64,000 bases of DNA, taken from the NCBI GenBank assembly GCA_963974055.1, contig CAXBCP010000014.1, forward strand, positions 54,177 through 118,176, in the 5' to 3' direction. Positions within the stretch are counted from its first letter, which is position 1. Every line of letters starts with the position of its first letter. Both the position numbers and the translations under genes were made by a program. Below, piece by piece: positions 9,344 through 18,391 of this stretch. The stretch comes from CAXBCP01 sp963974055 (lineage in GTDB: Bacteria > Pseudomonadota > Alphaproteobacteria > MPNO01 > UBA830). Under the pieces are notes generated by a model, which saw nothing but the letters and a program-made list of their open reading frames with translations, had not been told where the DNA came from and searched no databases.

Positions 9344-10102
9344 TCAGCCCGGCAGCACGTGCTCCGCATAAACGCCGCGGGTATCCATCTCGTATTCCAG
9401 CCCGACGACGGGTGGCCGCGCATAGACCCAGGTCAGCCCCGATGCCGCCGCGCCGCGCGACACGATCTCGTCGGCATAAAACGGATGCAGGTCATGGACC
9501 GTATAGGCGTGGGTCACCGTGGTGTCCTTCCAGCCGACCCCGAGCGCCGTCATGCGCTCTTCCATCGCGCCCAGCACGTAGAGCGCCTTTTCCCGCATCG
9601 CGTCGGCGGAGGTGTCCCCCAGGCGGATGATGCGGTCTTCGTACTTCCCGTGGCCTTCCGGCGCTTCGCCGGAACCCGCAATGACAAAACTTTGCGGCGT
9701 TGAGGCATCGGCTTCGACGGTATAGCTGAAGGCATGAAAGCTCGGGCCGGGCGGTGCATCGATTTCCGGACAGACGTTCGACCGTGCCACCGGATTTTCG
9801 TCGTCCTTGTAGATGCCCCAGCGTTCCAAGGTGCCCACATAAACCCGGTTGAAATCGATAAAGCCCTGTTCGGAAAACGGCGCTGGCGAGCGCAGTTCGC
9901 AGGCGCAGAACGACGTATAGGGCCGCCCGATGGAATCGAGATGGGCTTCTATGCGTTTGAACCCTTCTTCCAGCGCCACCGGCCGGGCGAACCGCGCCCG
10001 CTCGATCGCGAATCCGGGCTCCGCCGCCGCGCCGCCGGAATACTGGAACGGGCCGCGTACGTAACGATATCCCCCCGGTTCGAATGTAGCGGTCTCTGCC
10101 AT
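9344..10102 (-). CDS. RidA-like protein, possible 2-aminomuconate-type deaminase relative
   Basis: 252 aa from ATG 10102, with GGAGG nine bases upstream. The upstream 23 in-frame residues are low-complexity and unlikely to be translated. The segment PFSEQGFIDFNRVY...ENPVARSNVCPEI resembles the RidA/YjgF signature in which an Arg binds the carboxylate of enamines or imines. An N-terminal GGYRYVRGPFQYSGG block matches a family that I recall being annotated as 2-amino-5-chloromuconate deaminase CnbZ. That name is uncertain. Likely activity: hydrolytic deamination of a reactive enamine or imine. The neighbours do not form an aminophenol pathway. Confidence 0.6.
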   Translation of the reverse strand: MAETATFEPGGYRYVRGPFQYSGGAAAEPGFAIERARFARPVALEEGFKRIEAHLDSIGRPYTSFCACELRSPAPFSEQGFIDFNRVYVGTLERWGIYKDDENPVARSNVCPEIDAPPGPSFHAFSYTVEADASTPQSFVIAGSGEAPEGHGKYEDRIIRLGDTSADAMREKALYVLGAMEERMTALGVGWKDTTVTHAYTVHDLHPFYADEIVSRGAAASGLTWVYARPPVVGLEYEMDTRGVYAEHVLPG

Positions 10103-10177
10103 AAAAAGTGCCTCCGGGTTATTGGTCGTCGATTGAACTGGAACGCACCGTACCGGCGGGATCGGCACCAATCAATG

Positions 10178-11095
10178 TCAGGCAGACTTTTTCGCTCCGC
10201 CGCGCCGCGATTCTACCTGCGCGATATACACCGTGCTGGCAACGATGATCGTCGCACCGAGAGCGGTCCACACTGACGGTATTTCCGCAAATAACAGGTA
10301 TCCGAAGAATGCCGCGTAAATCAGCCGCAGGTTTTCCGCCGGTCCGACTGCATTGGCCTCGCCGACGGAAAACGCGCGCATGAAACAGAATATGCCGATG
10401 GTCGTCAGCCCGGCGATGCTTGCCAGCAACACCCATTCGACCCCAATCGGCATCGTCCAGACATAAGCGGCCGGCCCCGCGAACAGGATCGCGCCACCGA
10501 CGTGATAATAAAACAGGATGCGGCCCGTGGGTTCGGTCGCCGACATCTTGCGGATCAGTACATTGGCAATGGCGAAGGTAAACGCCGCCGCCACGGCGAC
10601 AAGCGCAAGGGGATCGATCGCCCCCGCACCCGGCCGTACCAGCACCAATACGCCGGCAAACCCGACAATGGTCGCGGCCCAACGCCGGCCGCTTACCACC
10701 TCCCGCAGCAGAAAGACCGCCACAACGGTGGTGAATAGCGGTTTGGAGAACATGAATGCCGTCGCATCCGCAAGCGGCATATGAATAACGGTAATGAAAA
10801 TGCCGAGCTGGGCCATGAAGGCGAGTCCCATCCGCAGCAAATGCAGCGGCAGCCGCTCGGTTTTCAGGTTGGCGGCGCCCATGCGAATGAATACCGGCAT
10901 GAGAAAAACCAGCCCGCAGCTATAGCGAAAGAACGAAATTTCGATCGGGTGAAACCGCCCGCCCAGCGATTTGACGAACACGTCGACAACCGAAAACAGG
11001 AAGGCGCCGATGCTCAGCCACAGGATACCGCGCAGGTTTCCCGGCATCCGAAGCCAGAGGCTCGCGAGCGGCGCAAAGAGAACGGGAGAAGTCAT
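10178..11095 (-). CDS. EamA-family (DMT superfamily) transporter
   Basis: 305 aa with ten predicted helices arranged as two EamA repeats, the second beginning near LVAVAAAFTFAIANVLIRKM. The line GAFLFSVVDVFVKSLGGRFHPIEISFFRY is typical of the N-terminal repeat. The C terminus is RRGGAKKSA, a positive-inside tail. Members export amino acids or other small metabolites; no substrate can be read. The ATG at 11095 is preceded immediately by AGGGGG, too close for ideal spacing, and ATG 11047 is an alternative start. Encoded 75 bases upstream of the RidA-like gene on the same strand. Confidence 0.88.
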   Translation of the reverse strand: MTSPVLFAPLASLWLRMPGNLRGILWLSIGAFLFSVVDVFVKSLGGRFHPIEISFFRYSCGLVFLMPVFIRMGAANLKTERLPLHLLRMGLAFMAQLGIFITVIHMPLADATAFMFSKPLFTTVVAVFLLREVVSGRRWAATIVGFAGVLVLVRPGAGAIDPLALVAVAAAFTFAIANVLIRKMSATEPTGRILFYYHVGGAILFAGPAAYVWTMPIGVEWVLLASIAGLTTIGIFCFMRAFSVGEANAVGPAENLRLIYAAFFGYLLFAEIPSVWTALGATIIVASTVYIAQVESRRGGAKKSA

Positions 11096-11226
11096 CCCCC
11101 CTAATGCCGGATCGCCGTCAGGCGCGCAATAGGCGGGCGTCCGGCATTCTCCGGCCAGCGTCCGAGGATGCCCGCAGAACCGGACTGAACGAAGGCCCCG
11201 CCGGGCACCGCGGGCAGGTACCGGCG

Positions 11227-12669
11227 CTAGTTCTGCGCCGTCTGCTGGACGATATTCAACGCCACCAGCGCGTCGTTTATCGGGATAAACAGGTTCAGGT
11301 TCTGCGCATTGTCATGATCGAAGCCTGCAACCGATATACCGATGACATTTCCGAACTGATCGAGCAGCGGCCCGCCGCTGTTCCCGCGGGAAATCGGCAC
11401 ATCCGCCTGGATAAACCGCAGCCCCTGACGGGGTTCCATTCTCCAGGCGCTGACGATACCGCGGGTGACGGTTGCAGCCAGCGCCTCCATCAGCGGGCTT
11501 CCGATGGCATAGACGTCTTCCAGGCGCTGCGCCGGCTCGGTGCGCACGGGCAGCACGCTGCGGGCATTCAGGGGGATTTTTACCAGGGCGACATCGTGTA
11601 CCGGATCGCGCCGGACAACCTTTCCTCCGACCTCCAGGCCATTGGCGAAGACAACCTGGACGCGCTTCGCCTGCTTCACCACATGTTCGTTCGTCATCAA
11701 CAGGCCGGACCGGTCAATCAGAAACCCCGATCCGAGCGAGGCGCCTGCCCGGATCGACACCACCGCTGCCGTCACATCCGCGACGATGCGCCGGATCGCA
11801 AGCCTGGATTCCGGAACCCGGGTAATCTCGACCTTCGAAAATTCGCCGACGTCGTCGGGGACCGGCTTAAAGTTGCCAGACGCACTGGCAAGCGTGGCCT
11901 GACGGTCCGTTTTCCGCTCGATCAGATCGACGAACGCCTTCTCTGCGAGGAGGTTTTCGGTGGCGTTCGCGAATGCCCCCAGGAACGTCAACAGGATGCC
12001 CTGGGCCTTGGTCTTGCGCTGGCGGAAATGCCCGCGGGTTTCGAACCGCGCAACCGTGCGTTTGTTGAGGTTCGAGTACACCGACCACTCGATCCGGATA
12101 TCGAACTGTCCTTTGTACCTGTCCAGCGGCCTTCGATTCAGCCAGCTATGCGCTTCACAGAAGCGGCCATTCAGTTCCTGGATGCGTGCGCCCACCAGGT
12201 ATTCGGCAGACGTCGCCGAGTCGTCCCGCTGAAACAGTTTCTTGGGATCGCCAAGCACGTTCACGCCTTTGTCGCGAAGAACATCGAAGAAAATGTCGCC
12301 GAGCTCCGACCGCCAGTCCCCGAACTCCTGCCTGCCGGTCGCCCAGTCGAGCGTCGATTTCCGCCCATGGCTGGCATTGCATATCCCAAGAAATCTGCGG
12401 GGAAAATTCGCAATTGTCGTGCCGCGTCGGATCCCGGAGACCACCCGGGCGAGCGCGAACGACGCCTGATCCTTTACGGGCATCTGAATTTTGACGGCTT
12501 TGGGGACCGCCACGGCCTGCTGAACCGTCGGGGGAGGCGCTTCGGCCACCTTCGGCGCTTCGCGTTTGCCGGCAGAACTTTGACAGCCCGCCGCCAGCAG
12601 CCCTGAGATAACGAGAACGGTTAAAGGGCCGATATCCTTGCCGGCCAGCTTTCCAAAGAAAAACACCAT
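11227..12669 (-). CDS. Lipoprotein with C-terminal S1C (Do-like) trypsin-fold protease domain
   Basis: 480 aa. The N terminus has a lipoprotein signal with lipobox LAAGC at about 28. Residues 60-260 form an uncharacterised domain reminiscent of envelope polysaccharide or penicillin-binding-activator-type modules (TGRQEFGDWRSELGDIFFDVL, then AEYLVGARIQELNG). The last 200 residues are a trypsin fold with the triad in TNEHVV (His about 327), HDVALV (Asp about 359) and GNSGGP (Ser about 432). No PDZ domain follows, unlike DegP/DegQ. Probably an envelope protease anchored to a membrane leaflet. AGGTGA precedes the ATG. An inverted repeat lies about 112 bases upstream. Confidence 0.88.
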   Translation of the reverse strand: MVFFFGKLAGKDIGPLTVLVISGLLAAGCQSSAGKREAPKVAEAPPPTVQQAVAVPKAVKIQMPVKDQASFALARVVSGIRRGTTIANFPRRFLGICNASHGRKSTLDWATGRQEFGDWRSELGDIFFDVLRDKGVNVLGDPKKLFQRDDSATSAEYLVGARIQELNGRFCEAHSWLNRRPLDRYKGQFDIRIEWSVYSNLNKRTVARFETRGHFRQRKTKAQGILLTFLGAFANATENLLAEKAFVDLIERKTDRQATLASASGNFKPVPDDVGEFSKVEITRVPESRLAIRRIVADVTAAVVSIRAGASLGSGFLIDRSGLLMTNEHVVKQAKRVQVVFANGLEVGGKVVRRDPVHDVALVKIPLNARSVLPVRTEPAQRLEDVYAIGSPLMEALAATVTRGIVSAWRMEPRQGLRFIQADVPISRGNSGGPLLDQFGNVIGISVAGFDHDNAQNLNLFIPINDALVALNIVQQTAQN

Positions 12670-12780
12670 ACGCTCACCTGCGCTAACATTTTCCGATGTC
12701 CTGGGCCCGGTTTACGGCCCCGCCTTCTCCGGGGTGGTCGGCATGTCAGCCATGCACACGCCCCATCGATATATACAATC

Positions 12781-12794
12781 TATACGTGCGTATA
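12781..12794. repeat. Perfect inverted repeat in the AT-rich gap upstream of the S1C protease
   Basis: TATACG-TG-CGTATA is a perfect palindrome with a two-base centre, set in an AT-rich patch (about 12770-12830) in the 230-base gap between the ABC permease stop and the protease start. The same ATCTATACGTG string recurs near 23.21 kb, also as a palindrome upstream of a minus-strand gene. It could be a transcription-factor operator for the protease gene. The rest of the gap shows no gene. Confidence 0.4.
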
Positions 12795-12899
12795 ATATAT
12801 TTCGATCCGTTTAGTATACATTGCAATTTACCGCACAGCAACCACATCCCGAAGGATCACGACTGGCACGCCAAAACACCGGCCAACGCCAAAAATCCG

Positions 12900-13724
12900 C
12901 TATTTTCCGCGACCTTCGTCCCGCCGGTACCACGGAAACCATTTGCGCAGGACGGCATTCATCAATGCATCGAAGGAAAGGCCGAAGGCGGCAAGCATCA
13001 GCACGCCGACAACCGCTTCGTTCTGCTGCAGCCCCCGCGCATTGGCGAGAATGTACATCCCCTGCCCCTCGATCGAGGCGAAAATTTCGGCAAGAACGGC
13101 ACCGACCAGTGCGCGCCCGGCCGCCAGCCGGACTCCGGCGATCAGATAGGGCAGCGCCGACATCAGGGTGATGTCGAACCACACCGACCGCCGGTTGGCC
13201 CGATAAGCCGCGGCGACTTCGAGATGTTCGCGCGGCACAGATCGCGCGCCGTCTGAAACATTGATCACGACCGAAAACAGTGCGGCGAAGACAACGGTGG
13301 CGAGGCGGGCTTCTTCGGAATAGCCGAACCAGACCGTGAGCAGCGGCAGTGCCGCGATCATCGGCATCGCGTAGAATCCGTTCACGTAAAAATCCAGCAT
13401 CCGGTCGGCGATTTTAACCCTGCCCATCAACAGCCCGATCAACGTGCCGAGCACCATCGCAATCGCAAGTCCGATGATCACAGCCCACAGCGTCGACCAT
13501 GTCGCTTCCCAATAGGCTAGATCGGCGATGACTGTGGGGAATACCTCTGCCACCCGCAGCGGACGGGCGACAAAGGGCGCCGCGAAATTGCGGACGCCGA
13601 TCTCCCAGACGCCGAGAATCAGGATACCGAACGTCAGTTTCACCAGGAACCGCGAGCCGGCAAACCGCCCCCACAGGGACGGACGCGCAGCATCGGTGCC
13701 GGCGGGTTTAGCCACCGCGGTCAT
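12900..13724 (-). CDS. ABC transporter permease, NitT/TauT (SsuC/TauC-like) family
   Basis: 274 aa with six predicted helices and the BPD_transp_1 fold. The EAA loop that contacts the ATPase reads EHLEVAAAYRANRRSVWFDI (about 170). The first helix is at 28-48. It overlaps the preceding permease gene by ATGA, so the two are translationally coupled, and it is the last gene of the operon. It should form a heterodimer with the upstream permease, unlike the homodimeric SsuC. Substrate is set by the binding protein and unknown: sulfonate-, nitrate-, pyrimidine- and aromatic-type members all look alike at this level. Confidence 0.93.
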   Translation of the reverse strand: MTAVAKPAGTDAARPSLWGRFAGSRFLVKLTFGILILGVWEIGVRNFAAPFVARPLRVAEVFPTVIADLAYWEATWSTLWAVIIGLAIAMVLGTLIGLLMGRVKIADRMLDFYVNGFYAMPMIAALPLLTVWFGYSEEARLATVVFAALFSVVINVSDGARSVPREHLEVAAAYRANRRSVWFDITLMSALPYLIAGVRLAAGRALVGAVLAEIFASIEGQGMYILANARGLQQNEAVVGVLMLAAFGLSFDALMNAVLRKWFPWYRRDEGRGK

Positions 13725-14560
13725 CCTGCCGTTCCACGCCAGGCAGCAAAGCGCTTTTCAAGCCGTCGGACGATCCCCATCAAAAATACGCCGATCAGCG
13801 TCGTCACGATAATTGCCCCGAGAACACCGGCCATGTCGAAGCTGCGCGACGAATCCACCAGCCAGCCGCCAAGGCCGGTATTATTCAGAAAAATCTCGGC
13901 GGCCACCATGCCGACCAACGCGCGCCCGATGGCCTGGCGAATGCCCGTTAGCGCGAAGGGTAGCGTATAGGGGATAAGAATATCGACCCAGATACGGCGT
14001 TCGGAAGACCGGAACGCTCGGGCGACTTCGATCATCTCGGGCTTCAGCGACCGCGCGCCCTCTAGCGTATTGTACAGGATCGGAAAAACCGAAAAGAGCA
14101 CGACGACGATCACCTTGGGCCAGAACTGAAAGCCGAAGATCGACAGGATAAACGGGATCAGAGCAGCCATCGGCGTCGCATACAGGCCGAGAATATAGCT
14201 CTCCAGCCCGATCCGCATCAGCCGGAGCCGCGCCATCAGAATTCCGAGCGGCAGGCCGATCAGCATGGCGATACCGAACCCGGTGCAGAACAGACCGAGC
14301 GACTGGCCAAGGGCGAGGAAAAAATCGCCCTCCTGGGCGAAGTCGATCAGCCGGGGAATGGTGCCGGGATGTTCTTCCAGCGTGGCACCGCCCGCTATCA
14401 GCTCCGCTATCCAGCGCGTCACCCCGACGTCTGAGCCGAACACCGGCGCCATGTGCGCGGCATTGAACTGCCAGCCCGCAATTTCCCAGATCGCGAGACC
14501 GATAAACAGGCTCAGGCAGACCTGGGCGATACGGGCGCTTCTCGAGTCGGAGGTGAACAT
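13721..14560 (-). CDS. ABC transporter permease, NitT/TauT family (second subunit)
   Basis: 279 aa, BPD_transp_1 fold. The EAA loop is KPEMIEVARAFRSSERRIWVDI (about 175). Starts at ATG 14560 with GAGG upstream. It follows the binding-protein gene after a 77-base gap that contains a strong hairpin, and it overlaps the next permease by four bases. The two permeases are clearly diverged in sequence, so this is not a recent duplication. Membrane-embedded subunit of the uptake system encoded at 12.9-16.5 kb. Confidence 0.93.
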   Translation of the reverse strand: MFTSDSRSARIAQVCLSLFIGLAIWEIAGWQFNAAHMAPVFGSDVGVTRWIAELIAGGATLEEHPGTIPRLIDFAQEGDFFLALGQSLGLFCTGFGIAMLIGLPLGILMARLRLMRIGLESYILGLYATPMAALIPFILSIFGFQFWPKVIVVVLFSVFPILYNTLEGARSLKPEMIEVARAFRSSERRIWVDILIPYTLPFALTGIRQAIGRALVGMVAAEIFLNNTGLGGWLVDSSRSFDMAGVLGAIIVTTLIGVFLMGIVRRLEKRFAAWRGTAG

Positions 14561-14581
14561 GGGCCTCGTTCAGATGAGGTG

Positions 14582-14610
14582 TTTCCCCCCGCCCCGGAGG
14601 CGGGGGGAAA
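14582..14610 (-). terminator. Intra-operon hairpin after the ABC binding-protein gene
   Basis: A perfect 12-base-pair stem, TTTCCCCCCGCC with GGCGGGGGGAAA, and a five-base loop, located between the stop of the binding-protein gene and the start of the first permease. On the minus strand the stem is followed by few T residues, so it is a partial terminator or a 3' stabiliser. Hairpins in this position usually lower permease expression relative to the abundant binding protein. Confidence 0.7.
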
Positions 14611-14637
14611 ACCGTTACGGGAAGGTCTTCTCCGCCC

Positions 14638-15663
14638 CTATTTCATTACCTTCTTCGCGTCGTCCCACAGGCTCAGATCCGTCATCTGTTCATAGGTGAC
14701 CGGCGTCTTCTTGGGGTTGATGCCGCCGCGGCCCTTGGTGCGCTTGCCAACGCCGACCTGGTTTGCAACCGCTTTCATGATACGGCTCTTGCCCAGACCG
14801 ACGGTGCCGTTCGGCCAGAATTCCATCTCGCGATAGGCATTCACGGCATAGACCGCATCCGCCCCGGTCCGTTTCGTCGCCTTGGCGAGCTTTGCGACTT
14901 CATCGGTCTTTGATGCATCGTGGATCATCTTGCTTGCATCCCGCAGGGCCGCAACAAACCGGACATAGGCATCGCGGTTGGCCGCGATCTTGTTCGCCCG
15001 TGCGATCATCATCAGGTAATGAACGCCCGGCACCACGTCTTCGAGACGCGCCACGGTGTGCACCTTCTTTCCGCTCATCCGTTCGATCACAGGCACATCG
15101 TCGATGTGCAGCACGCCAAAGGTGATCTGGCCAGATGCCATGGCCGTGCCGACATTCGACGACATCGGCACCGTCGGCACGTCCTTTTCGATCCTCATCT
15201 TGCATTTGCGGGCGAGAAATGTGTTGAGCTGAATCCAGCGCGCGCCGCGCTTGGAATCGACGCCGACGCCCTGACCTTTCATCGCGGCACAATCGGCCTT
15301 AGATGAATCCATGGACGCGATCAGCCAGTCGGGGTTTTCCATGCCCCAGATCGCCTTCAGGGGCGCCCCCGCGTTGGACACCATGCGGACAACGAACTGA
15401 CTTGGCGACAGCGATGCATCCACCGATCCGGAATCAACGGCCTTGGCTGCGGCTGCCCCGGAATTCATGGCCTTGATCGTGACGTCGAGATCGTATTTTT
15501 TGAAAATGCCGGCGTCGCGAGCAACATAGAGGATCGTGCCGGCGAACACGGGCGGAATACCCGGCGTGGCGACGGTCATTTTGTCGGCGGCCAGGCCAGG
15601 TGTTGCAGCAGCGATACCGACGGCGAATGCAGCGCCGGCGAGAATGGTGGTGAGCTTCTTCAT
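14638..15663 (-). CDS. ABC transporter substrate-binding protein, NMT1/SsuA-like
   Basis: 341 aa with a cleavable signal ending near ATPGLAADK. The mature protein has the NMT1/SsuA layout, with GIPPVFAGTILYVARDAGIFKKYDLDV at the start and SGSVDASLSPSQFVV in the first lobe. Paired Cys (DCAAMKGQ, LARKCKM) could form a disulfide. The ligand is unknown; this class binds sulfonates, nitrate, thiamine precursors or aromatic acids. GGGAGA precedes the ATG. The gene sits between the ATPase (63-base gap) and the permeases, a standard operon order. Periplasmic. Confidence 0.92.
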   Translation of the reverse strand: MKKLTTILAGAAFAVGIAAATPGLAADKMTVATPGIPPVFAGTILYVARDAGIFKKYDLDVTIKAMNSGAAAAKAVDSGSVDASLSPSQFVVRMVSNAGAPLKAIWGMENPDWLIASMDSSKADCAAMKGQGVGVDSKRGARWIQLNTFLARKCKMRIEKDVPTVPMSSNVGTAMASGQITFGVLHIDDVPVIERMSGKKVHTVARLEDVVPGVHYLMMIARANKIAANRDAYVRFVAALRDASKMIHDASKTDEVAKLAKATKRTGADAVYAVNAYREMEFWPNGTVGLGKSRIMKAVANQVGVGKRTKGRGGINPKKTPVTYEQMTDLSLWDDAKKVMK

Positions 15664-15726
15664 TTGAATTCTCCCTATGAAAAGATGCGTTTACGCGTTT
15701 CGTTATTTTCACTGACCATCCGGACG

Positions 15727-16533
15727 TTACTGTAATTCGAACTCCGCCTTACGCGCCTCGTCCATCAGGTTCGACCACACATGTTCCCTGACCTCGGCAA
15801 ACCGGGCGCTCGACAGGGTTTCGCGACTGCGCGGATGCGGCAGACCGACGTCTATTACCTCGAACACCGATGCCGGACGGCCTTTCAGGACGACAACCCG
15901 GTCGCCCATGAGCACCGCTTCCTCTATGGAATGGGTGACAAAGACCATCGTCGTCGGCCGCGATTCCCAGATACGCAGCAATTCGAGCTGGAGTATTTCG
16001 CGGGTCTGCGCATCGATCGCGGCAAACGGCTCGTCCATCAGCAGCACGGACGGTTCGATCGCCAGCGCCCGGGCGAGGCCGCAGCGCTGCTGCATGCCAC
16101 CCGATAACTGATGAGGATACGAATCTTCGAAACCCGTCAAACCGACAAGGTTGATGTAATGCGGCACTTTTTCGGCAATGACATTCTTTTCGATGCCGGC
16201 CATCTGCAAGCCGTAACCGACATTCTGCGCGACCGTCTTCCACGGGAACAATCCGAAATGCTGAAAGACCATCGCCACACCGGGTAACGGCGCCGTCACT
16301 TCGTCGCCGTCTATCCGCACTGCGCCCTGGTTGATCGGCAACAGGCCGCAGATGCAGCGAAGCAGGGTCGTTTTTCCGCAGCCGGAAGGCCCGACGACGG
16401 TAACGATCTCGCGTTCGCCGAACGAAAGATTGATGTCCTGAAAAACCTGCAGATCGCCGTATTTCTTGCCGACACCGTCGATCTCGATCCGTGCTTTCGC
16501 ATCCTCGATAACGGGCGCATGTTCTGCGTTCAC
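15727..16533 (-). CDS. ABC transporter ATPase, NitT/TauT family
   Basis: About 268 aa from GTG 16533, selected because GGGGAG lies eight bases upstream; an in-frame ATG 33 bases earlier has no ribosome site. Walker A is GPSGCGKTT, the Q-loop is FQHFGLFPW, the signature is LSGGMQQR and Walker B is VLLMDEPF followed by DAQTR. First gene of the uptake operon ATPase-SBP-permease-permease, which begins 135 bases downstream of the GroEL-like gene. Energises import on the cytosolic face. Confidence 0.93.
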   Translation of the reverse strand: MNAEHAPVIEDAKARIEIDGVGKKYGDLQVFQDINLSFGEREIVTVVGPSGCGKTTLLRCICGLLPINQGAVRIDGDEVTAPLPGVAMVFQHFGLFPWKTVAQNVGYGLQMAGIEKNVIAEKVPHYINLVGLTGFEDSYPHQLSGGMQQRCGLARALAIEPSVLLMDEPFAAIDAQTREILQLELLRIWESRPTTMVFVTHSIEEAVLMGDRVVVLKGRPASVFEVIDVGLPHPRSRETLSSARFAEVREHVWSNLMDEARKAEFELQ

Positions 16534-16668
16534 GCCGTATTCTCCCCTATCCGGTGCCCGCTGCATTTTTTATGCAATCGTTTGCACGACAGGATTTTAA
16601 CCTACGCTCCTGCAAGTTCAGGTGTCAACCGGGATCGAGATTTAAGGTTGTATCGGCGGCTGGCGCCG

Positions 16669-18348
16669 CTAAACCAGCCCGAAACCGCCGGCCTCGTCTG
16701 CCGTCATGTCCTTCGCTTCCGGGCCGAACGGGATATCGTCGGCGCGGGTCGCCCTAGGCGGCGGCGGGGGACGCGCGACGATGACTTCAGTGGTCAGCAG
16801 CAGGGCCGCGACGGAGGCCGCCGCTTCGAGAGCCGACACCGCAACCTGCGCCGGATCGATTATCCCGGCTTTCATCATGTCGACGAATGCGCCTGCCTGC
16901 GCATCGAACCCCATGGACGGCGATGACGTTTTTTCCGTCAGCTTCGCGACAACCATCCGCCCGTCATGACCGGCATTTGCCGCGATCCGCATCGCCGGGG
17001 CCGCCAGGGCGGCTCGCACTATCCGGACCGCCGCCCGTGCTTCAAGGGTCCCTCCTGCCGGCAGCACCGATGCAGCGTGAAGATAGGCGGCCCCGCCGCC
17101 GGGCAGGATTCCGCCTGCCGCGGCGGCACGAACCGCATTCGCTGCATCATCCGCACGGTCGAGGCGTTCGCCGATCTCGGTCTCGCTTGCGCCGCCGATC
17201 CTGACAACCGCAACGCCGCCGGTCAGTTTTGCCAGGCGATCGCGCAGGTTCTGTTCCTGAAACGGGGTATTGCCGTCCAGTCCCTGCTCCGCACGGATAC
17301 CCACGACCCGGCGCTCGATGTCTGCGAACTTCCCGGCGCCGCCGATAATCGTCGTGGCGTCTTTCGTAAGCTTTATCCGGTCCGCCCCGCCGAGCACCGA
17401 TGGATCTATCGACGACAGGTTATCGCCCCGGCGGTCGGAGACAAGCGTGGCGCCGGTGACCGCCGCGATATCTTCGAGCATGGCGCGGCGGCGATCGCCA
17501 AAGAGCGGCCCCTTCCCCGCGACGACACGCAGGTTATTGCGGACCTTGTTCGTCACCAGCGTCTGCAGCGCCTCGCCTTTGACGGCTTCGGCGACGACCA
17601 GCAATGGGCGGTTGGCGCGCACGGCCGCCTCCAGCGGACGCAACAGGGGCTGATGATTCTCCAGCGTATGCTCGGTGAGCAGGATCAGCGGTTTGTCGTA
17701 AACGCAGTCGGCGCTGACAGGGTCGGTCATGAAATAGGGCGATACGTATCCGCCCTCCCATTGCAGTCCGCTGAGCCGTTCCCAGGTCGTGTCGAAAGAC
17801 TGCCCGCCCTCGACGGAAACGACACCGTCCGCCCCGACGGCACCGAACGCTTCGCCGATGATCGCGCCGAGCGCGGCTTCGCCATTGGCCGAAATGGTCG
17901 CAATTCGTTCGAAATCCGCCCGTCCGCGCACCGGTTGCGCCTGCCGTTTCAGTTCGCCGGTGACCGACAGGACACAGTGATCCAGCGCCCGGCGCAGCGC
18001 CATCGGCTCGACCCCGGCGGCGACCGTTTTTATGCCTTCGGCAAGCAACGCCCGGGCAAGAACGATCGTGGTCGTGGTGCCGTCGCCGATATCCTCCGCA
18101 ACACGCTGCGCAGCTCGGCGGACGAAGCGCATTCCGAGCTGCTCGAACCGGCCAGCCTCTTCCATCGAATCCGCGACGGTGACGCCGTCCTTGGTAATAC
18201 GGGGGGCACCGATGCCGTCGTCCTGCTCGATCAGCACGTTTCGCCCGCGCGGGCCAAGTGTAACCTCGACCGCATCGGCGAGCCGGTCAACGCCACGCAG
18301 CATCGCCTGGCGGGCATCGGGCCCGAATTTTATGGTTACGGAAGACAT
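16669..18348 (-). CDS. Divergent 60-kDa chaperonin (GroEL paralogue), no GroES partner nearby
   Basis: 559 aa, the full length of GroEL. ATP-site residues persist: ITKDGVTVAD (Asp 54), GDGTTTT (Asp 89) and RADDAANAVRA (the catalytic Asp of the RVDDAL segment). The apical domain is recognisable (GGYVSPYFMTD). The C terminus lacks the GGM repeat and instead runs PPPPPRATRADDIPFGPEAKDM. ATTITK-type KLTKDATTIIGG is kept. It lies 43 bases downstream of dctM on the same strand, so it may be cotranscribed with the TRAP transporter. A GroES gene was not found in the window. A housekeeping groESL operon is assumed elsewhere. Role unknown. Confidence 0.9.
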   Translation of the reverse strand: MSSVTIKFGPDARQAMLRGVDRLADAVEVTLGPRGRNVLIEQDDGIGAPRITKDGVTVADSMEEAGRFEQLGMRFVRRAAQRVAEDIGDGTTTTIVLARALLAEGIKTVAAGVEPMALRRALDHCVLSVTGELKRQAQPVRGRADFERIATISANGEAALGAIIGEAFGAVGADGVVSVEGGQSFDTTWERLSGLQWEGGYVSPYFMTDPVSADCVYDKPLILLTEHTLENHQPLLRPLEAAVRANRPLLVVAEAVKGEALQTLVTNKVRNNLRVVAGKGPLFGDRRRAMLEDIAAVTGATLVSDRRGDNLSSIDPSVLGGADRIKLTKDATTIIGGAGKFADIERRVVGIRAEQGLDGNTPFQEQNLRDRLAKLTGGVAVVRIGGASETEIGERLDRADDAANAVRAAAAGGILPGGGAAYLHAASVLPAGGTLEARAAVRIVRAALAAPAMRIAANAGHDGRMVVAKLTEKTSSPSMGFDAQAGAFVDMMKAGIIDPAQVAVSALEAAASVAALLLTTEVIVARPPPPPRATRADDIPFGPEAKDMTADEAGGFGLV

Positions 18349-18391
18349 TACGCGGGTTTAGCGCAACCGCGGCGTTCAGGGAAACCCTGTC

